Assembly (NCBI RefSeq): GCF_901709675.1
Contig: NC_051106.1
Span: forward strand, 1,152,001 to 1,216,000
Source: Syngnathus acus
Lineage: Eukaryota; Chordata; Actinopteri; Syngnathiformes; Syngnathidae
Direction: 5' to 3'
DNA length: 64,000 nt
The notes beneath the pieces are model-generated. The model was not told the DNA's origin and did no database searches. It saw only the letters and a list, made by a program, of their open reading frames with translations. The translations under genes and the position numbers were made by a program. The stretch's first letter is position 1. Every line of letters starts with the position of its first letter. Of the stretch, positions 58,660 through 64,000 are shown piece by piece.

Positions 58660-60310
58660 TGTTATTGCATACTGGTATTAGAAGACAGGTAGTTGTGGTG
58701 ATGGGCTTTCAACAGAAAAATGACACAAATATACTAAAGCAAATTTGAATTTAATGAATTTAACTGATGGCTGATAACATTTTTAGCACAAATAGCCTGC
58801 AGTAAGTATTTTTTTCATGAACATACAGATATCTAAGGGAGAAGTAGGTCAAATCACAGTGAAAACGTGTTCAGGATAGAAAAGAAGAACGAGAGAAAAA
58901 CTTGAGAAAGCTCGAGTGATGCGCTCACTGCTTTTTGGCGAAAGACGCAAAACATGAGCGTGGAAACTCCTTATTTGGTATCTGCCTGACTGCTTCCGGT
59001 CAACCACCCCTCTGGCTCTGCGTCATCGGTCCCTTTAAAATGTCGCATTCAGGAAACGCACGTACATCTCACAACGCCCTCCGGTTCATGTCGCTTTTTA
59101 ATTTGCGCCAGCATAAAGCATTCAGATGTATTTGCGCCTAATAGTTTTGTGTCATCGTAGGACAGAAAACGTTTGACGTGCAAACGTTAGAAAACTGCGG
59201 TAGTTTTGATTGATAAGTCTTCAAAAAGTGTTATTTCTGTACTGTTTCGTTTCACATCAAATATATTAATTCCTAATATCACACTTTTATATCCAGTTAC
59301 ACACAAAACCGCAATTGGTCCAATCACTTTGGTGGCTCACGTGTGCAGCCACCCGATCCCGAGTTCCTACGTTCTCGGAGCGGCAACTGAACGTACCGCA
59401 GCCGCCGCACATTCATAGCCCCGTGAGTGGCGGAGGTGGATGCTTGAAGGACGGTCAAATGGACCAATTACAACTGGTTTAAGAAGCCCCGGTCCAACCC
59501 ATACTTCGACACCCCCCACCTCACCCCTCCACGGGGACCGAACATTCCTCCTCTTCTCTACGGACTCGACGGCGACATAACACGGCCGAAGAAACGGACT
59601 TTACGGGGGATTGTTTCTTCTCATGACCCAGGCCCAGGACAAATAAGGTTTGTTGGCTTGAATTAAATCATTCGGAACTTTTAAACTCGGCTCACGAGCG
59701 GGACCGGTTCGTTACCCACATCGGGAGTTCGAGCCCAACAGAGCAGCATGACGTTCATGACGTGTGTGTTTTGTCATTAAAATTATCAGAAGCAAATTGA
59801 ATACAGACTGAATGTCAGCTTTAAGGACTCACTCTCCAACCTCCCTATTTGGAGTTCCACGTGCGGTTGGTAGAACCATCTTCTCGAACCTGCCGCTACC
59901 TGGTCTGACTCTCCCTCAAGTAGATGGAGCGGCGCCTTTTCTGCATGAGTAAAACCTTACGCATCACAGCCTCTGACAAAAAAAAAAATCCCAGGTGTCC
60001 CAGATAGGACTTTGGGACAGGACATCAGGAGAAGAAAAATTGGACCTGTTTGGTCACTGTTACATATACCAGGACGCTAACATGATGATGGTGCCTGCCA
60101 ACATGATGATGGTGCCTGCCGACATGAATTGCCAATTTTCCCAGGAGGCCTTTAGCGTGAAAGGTATTGAAACGGGATAGAAGGTTGGAATCAACACGCA
60201 AATTTCCCAGCTTCTGATGTCGGACAGTGGCTGTGTGAAAGGCGATAACAGAGAAATGCCAAGACCAGTATAGTTAAACACCAGTTCTGCAAAAAGCCAG
60301 GAATCGGAAA
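58660..60310. other. Region upstream of the second SERTA gene
   Basis: GC-rich and CpG-containing at about 59330-59640, with a donor-like AATAAG then GTTTGT near 59649, so it may hold the promoter and untranslated first exon of the gene at 61122. A tandem 24-base duplication around ATGATGATGGTGCCTGCC lies at 60081-60128. No coding exon recognised. Confidence 0.4.
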
Positions 60311-60319
60311 GGTATCGAT

Positions 60320-61013
60320 TAGGGGTGTAAATCGCGGGTTTTGTCACGATACGATATATCGATACAAAGAAGCACGATACGATATTTGCCGATATCTTAA
60401 AGCCTGCTGTGATTCATTCACGATACATCACGATATAGTGCTCTACGATCGATATAGAACAATATCCTGATTTATAACAATTCATACGCAAAATTAACAA
60501 GGTACTGCAAACTCTTTATTTAGGAAATTACAAGAGTATTGTAGTATACAAAGTGCTTATTTTAACACTGAACTTCATCAAATTCCTATATTTTTTCTCA
60601 TCTAAGTAAGTAAAGAAAAATGAATATTCTTTCTTTTTTTGTAATACCATTAACTTTAAAGTGCATTACTGAACTATTTAATTACAAAACAAAAATAAGT
60701 TCTTTATAATGAATGTAGTAAACATTACACCGCGAATTTCCTCGTCTTCTTGGACACTAGCCATAGCACCAGCCCAGGAGCCGCGTAGTTGTCGGCTCCC
60801 CTTTCACGTGCCTGCTCTGCTCACAACACAACACGCTGCGCACTGCTCCCGGAAAGAGGAAGCAAGCAACAATGAACTGGATTTCAAAATAAAGTCGCGT
60901 CTAATGTCCGAGGTAAAAAACGGGCGATATAGAGCGATGTTTACGTTTAGCATCGATGCCAACAAATCGTAGAGCATTATATCGATGTGTATCGATGAAT
61001 CGTTACACCCCTA
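60320..61013 (-). mobile_element. hAT element, copy B, inverted relative to copy A
   Basis: Ends TAGGGGTGTAAATCGCGGG and CGTTACACCCCTA; perfect 8-bp duplication GTATCGAT (60312-60319 and 61014-61021). Aligns with 48542-49307 in opposite orientation and lacks part of the BED-like stretch. It ends about 110 bases before the start codon of the SERTA gene. Confidence 0.9.
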
Positions 61014-61121
61014 GTATCGATATATGATGGGATATTGGAGTGGAACAGCTAAAGTTGTAAAAACAGTTGTATTATTACAAGTATGTCCTTATAATATGTG
61101 GAAAAAACTTCCTGCAGGTCC

Positions 61122-61775
61122 ATGTTGGGTCGCGGCGTGAAGCGGAAGTGGAGCTGCGTGGAGGGGTTGGACGCGGCCAGCGAGGAGAAGCAGCGGCGCG
61201 GTGATGGCGAGGTCGGCACCACGGAGGCAATATCAGGCGGCGCCGGCGACATGCGTCAGCGCTTGCTGGGCCTCAGCCTGGAGAAGCTGCAACGCTACCG
61301 GGCCGGCGTGGAGCTCAGCCTGCGTCGCTCGGTGCTTCTCATCAACACGCTGCGGCAGATTCAGGACGACATGCTCAACAACTCAGAGGAGAACAAGAGT
61401 GCGATCCTCTGCACTCCGGACTCCCCTCTTCTGTATGAGGACCACACGTGTCCCGGGTGTGCAGAGGGTGGCAGAGACAGTCCGTCCACGCAACTGGAAT
61501 CCTCCCAGGACGCGAACATTGGGGCGTTTAGCGATGTGGTGAACGCCATGGGCTACCTCGGTGACTTGGCCCTGGACGATATCTTCGAAGACATCGATAC
61601 GTCCATGTACGAAACATCTGACCTGTCCGGGGGCTGGACGGCGGGCTCTCTGTGGCCCCTCAGCATGTCCCTCTGGGCGGACAATAATGAGAAAGGCACC
61701 AGTGGAGGTCTCCAGTCATGCCTGATGGACGTCAATGAGCTGGATCACATCATGGAGATCTTGGTCAAGTCCTGA
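61122..61775 (+). CDS. SERTA domain-containing protein (SERTAD1/3-like)
   Basis: Second SERTA-family transcription co-regulator, 217 aa. MLGRGVKRKW resembles the N-terminal nuclear motif of SERTAD1/2 (MLxKGxKRK). The SERTA domain is at about 43-85 (MRQRLLGLSLEKLQRYRAGV, LSLRRSVLLINTLRQIQDDM). LDDIFEDIDTSMYE and the C-terminal VNELDHIMEILVKS correspond to family motifs. The ATG at 61122 follows an acceptor (CCTGCAG at 61112-61118); the in-frame ATG at 61098 lies before that splice site and is rejected. Same strand as cdca4, 5 kb downstream. It cannot be assigned to a single human SERTAD by eye, so no symbol is given. Confidence 0.88.
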   Translation: MLGRGVKRKWSCVEGLDAASEEKQRRGDGEVGTTEAISGGAGDMRQRLLGLSLEKLQRYRAGVELSLRRSVLLINTLRQIQDDMLNNSEENKSAILCTPDSPLLYEDHTCPGCAEGGRDSPSTQLESSQDANIGAFSDVVNAMGYLGDLALDDIFEDIDTSMYETSDLSGGWTAGSLWPLSMSLWADNNEKGTSGGLQSCLMDVNELDHIMEILVKS

Positions 61776-63827
61776 TCCACCAGTACATAGAAACCCTGCG
61801 TGGTTGCCTTCGGCATTTGTGACTTTGTCACCGGGTTTTCTTGGGCCATTTTGTTGACACAACACTCCTCGTTTTTGGAAGTCAAGACGCTTTGACGCCA
61901 GTGGGGCTTCTTTGCTGCCTCGTATCTCACAATTGTATTTTGATGGCATTTTTGTTTTTATGATTGAGGTTTTATGGAAGTAGTTTTGTATATGAAAACC
62001 TCCAGGGCAAAACTTTTACTGTTTACTCCCATTCTACCTCTTGATGTTGGCACTCCTGTGAACCAGTCGTTCAGAATTTTAGCTTTCCTGCAAGGACTCA
62101 TTTCAACAATGTGCCTTACTGTATGTACGTCTCAGGCCACGTCCACACATTCAGGAACTTGTGAGCCAATCACAATGAGGTTTTCAAAAAACACCTCTCT
62201 TTGTACACAAGAATCCATTTGTCGAGTTTGGTGTCCATATCAACCAATCTGAAGGCTGAAAAAGCTACATCAGCAGTTCCCGCTGGTCATCCATTTTCTA
62301 TAATACCGATTCATACCAAACACCATTTAGACCCTTCAACGACCCCAAATTTTTGGGAACGTAGCAGCCAAGATTTAAAGCCAGAACCTCTCAACGATAA
62401 GGTTGACATGTAAAACACCAGAGGCGTAGCCAGGAATTTTTCCAGTAGGGGCGCACGCCCACAGGAAAAAAAATCGAACATCACCCACGCCGTTCGCTGA
62501 TCGCTAAAACAACATCCGGGTCCGGGAGGCAAACGGTGAATGGATAACATCGCGCACATAGAATAGCGCAAGCACATTCGCGCAAGACCGAAAGAAAAAA
62601 ACGGCATGAAAATGAAGAATCGAAAAAGCTCGATTTTTTTTCAACCGGGGCGCAGGGAGTCCTAACCGGGGCGCCGCCCCGGCTCGCCCCGGCTTGGCTA
62701 CGCCTCTGTAAAACATATAGACCAAAAACTTTGGCCAGTACATAACCCCAACGTTTTCTTGAGGACCAATGGCCCAAATGCAAGTAAACGAAAAACAGCC
62801 TAATGCAAGAAAACGAAAAACAGCCTTTCTGACAATATCTGCGTTGATGTGGACATGGCCTGAGGCTACTTGAGCGTCATACACTCAAGCACACAAACCC
62901 GACCCACCACAGCCCTTCTTCTGTGCTCTGGCTTCATGTTTCCTCGCAGGGTGACAAGCAAGTAGCCAGGGAGGGGCTGGCAAGCAGGACGACGGAGGAG
63001 GGGGAGGGGTGGGTGGGGTGGATGAGGAAGCACCGCCTACGTCACTCGTCCATTGGGAGGAGCTTCCACCTTGTTTTGTCCAAGGCTGGTGCAGCTGGCC
63101 AATTGCGTGAGACCTATGCTCGCTCCTGTGACTTGTTTTTCAGTCTTTCTCTTCTGTGTAGAAAGACCGAGAGCATACAGAGGAGGCTGACCAATGAAAT
63201 ATTATTTGTTATTTAATTACAGAGAACGCTGCAGTGTTATTTATACGTGTGTTGGGGTTATATAAGCACAAAAGCTGTATGTTGTAGAGAAAGCTCTTTA
63301 TATATATATTTAAATGTAAATGAATGAAGGATACGTTTACTGGTAATAATTCATATAATGTATTTTATAGGTTTTATTAACCAATACAGAAACTACAAAA
63401 ATAACACTTGTCCTTTTTTAACTACCGACAAAACATACATGTGCACGCAAACACAGACTGACTTGTTCAATACACTCCCTTTACCTAATAATTTTAAGAA
63501 ATAATGTTAACATGATAGCAGCATTGCGTAAGTCATTTGAACATAAAGGAAAAAAAGGACAAAAGGTAACTAATTTGTCAACTCAAACCGCTGAGGATAC
63601 AAAAGCTCGGCGAAGGTTGCTCTCTGGTGGTTAAACGACCGTAATGCAGGTCCACTATTGTGCACAACGTTCTCTGTTTATGATGGCACGGATATGACGT
63701 CTTGAGGGACGAATATGCAGCTACGCTGTTTCTCATTGGACTTACAACTATTTGTCATGCGAAGATTTCCTAGTGTCTAAACTTGTAAATAAAAAAAAAA
63801 ACTTAGGCTGGTTCTTGTCTCCAAATC
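61776..63827. other. Downstream of the SERTAD-like gene
   Basis: Probable 3'UTR, then intergenic sequence. It holds one hAT-type element (62419-62708). An AATAAA near 63787 and a TTTATT near 63370 are candidate poly(A) signals for plus- and minus-strand genes respectively. Confidence 0.45.
62419..62708. mobile_element. hAT-type MITE
   Basis: Left end CAGAGGCGTAGCCAGGAA and right end TTGGCTACGCCTCTG are inverted repeats. The flanking 8-mers TAAAACAC and TAAAACAT match at seven of eight positions. The inner GGGGCGCCGCCCC is itself palindromic. No transposase. Confidence 0.85.
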
Positions 63828-63874
63828 TTAATTCATCATCCATTCAAAAGCGTCGTGGAAATTAGGTGGTAACC
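63828..63874 (-). CDS. Possible terminal coding exon of an unidentified gene
   Basis: On the minus strand an acceptor (TTGCAG) is followed by a frame reading LPPNFHDAFEWMMN and a stop. It has the look of a real C-terminus, but it is short and I do not recognise the protein; the rest of the gene would lie right of the window. Confidence 0.3.
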
Positions 63875-64000
63875 CTGCAAGATATACAAAACAAATCAAG
63901 CATGTGACAGATAGACTAAATAAGTACAAAACCATAACCTTGCAGTTGAATTGCATGTTTTTTTAACTCCTTTCTGCCAACCTTAACTTTGCTCTCCTTT

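Noticed and set aside
60709-60972. Open frame before the SERTAD-like gene
   Set aside because: Falls inside hAT copy B and matches copy A; it is transposon sequence, not a host exon.
1-64000. Search for a clustered new system (defence, biosynthetic, toxin or viral)
   Set aside because: All recognised genes are conserved vertebrate housekeeping or regulatory genes with independent functions; the unusual parts are mobile DNA and local sequence structure.

Overview
The window is nuclear DNA of a bony fish, most likely a percomorph teleost. Genes are split into short GT-AG exons, have vertebrate orthologues that can be named from the translated exons, and sit among fish-type mobile DNA: a tRNA-derived SINE with perfect target-site duplications, hAT, Tc1, pogo-like and piggyBac elements, and LINE fragments. 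No bacterial, organellar or CRISPR features were seen. All coding models were assembled by eye from exon translations, splice sites and reading-phase continuity.

Layout. 1-6300: 5' half of mark3 (minus strand, continues off the left edge). 7590-12840: complete eif5 (minus). 13140-16880: complete vps29 (plus), head-to-head with eif5. 17266-18674: a SINE and a TIR element. 19150-24002: complete pgrmc2 (minus), convergent with vps29. 25765-34675: complete larp1b-type gene (minus, 19 coding exons). 35500-38530: LINE and hAT debris. 39060-40870: a diverged DRAP1-like gene (plus). 40990-51713: complete ahsa1 (minus), whose 7.5 kb intron 6 holds a nest of transposons inside transposons. 53100-57725: cdca4 (plus). 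58400-61021: Tc1 and hAT remnants. 61122-61775: a second SERTA-domain gene (plus). 63828-63874: possible last exon of a further minus-strand gene.

The genes are housekeeping or regulatory and form no operon-like system: a polarity kinase (MARK3), translation initiation (eIF5), TOP-mRNA control (LARP1 family), retromer (VPS29), haem-binding membrane protein (PGRMC2), a histone-fold corepressor subunit (DRAP1-like), an HSP90 co-chaperone (AHSA1) and transcription co-regulators (CDCA4 and a SERTAD-like protein). The eif5-mark3 and larp1b-pgrmc2 pairs recall linkages known in human. I did not find a convincing new defence or metabolic system. The most notable signals are the four-level transposon nest with an internal empty-site control, a fourfold repeated 3' splice site in vps29 intron 3, a fast-evolving DRAP1-like gene, a tandem pair of SERTA genes, and a coding minisatellite in larp1b.
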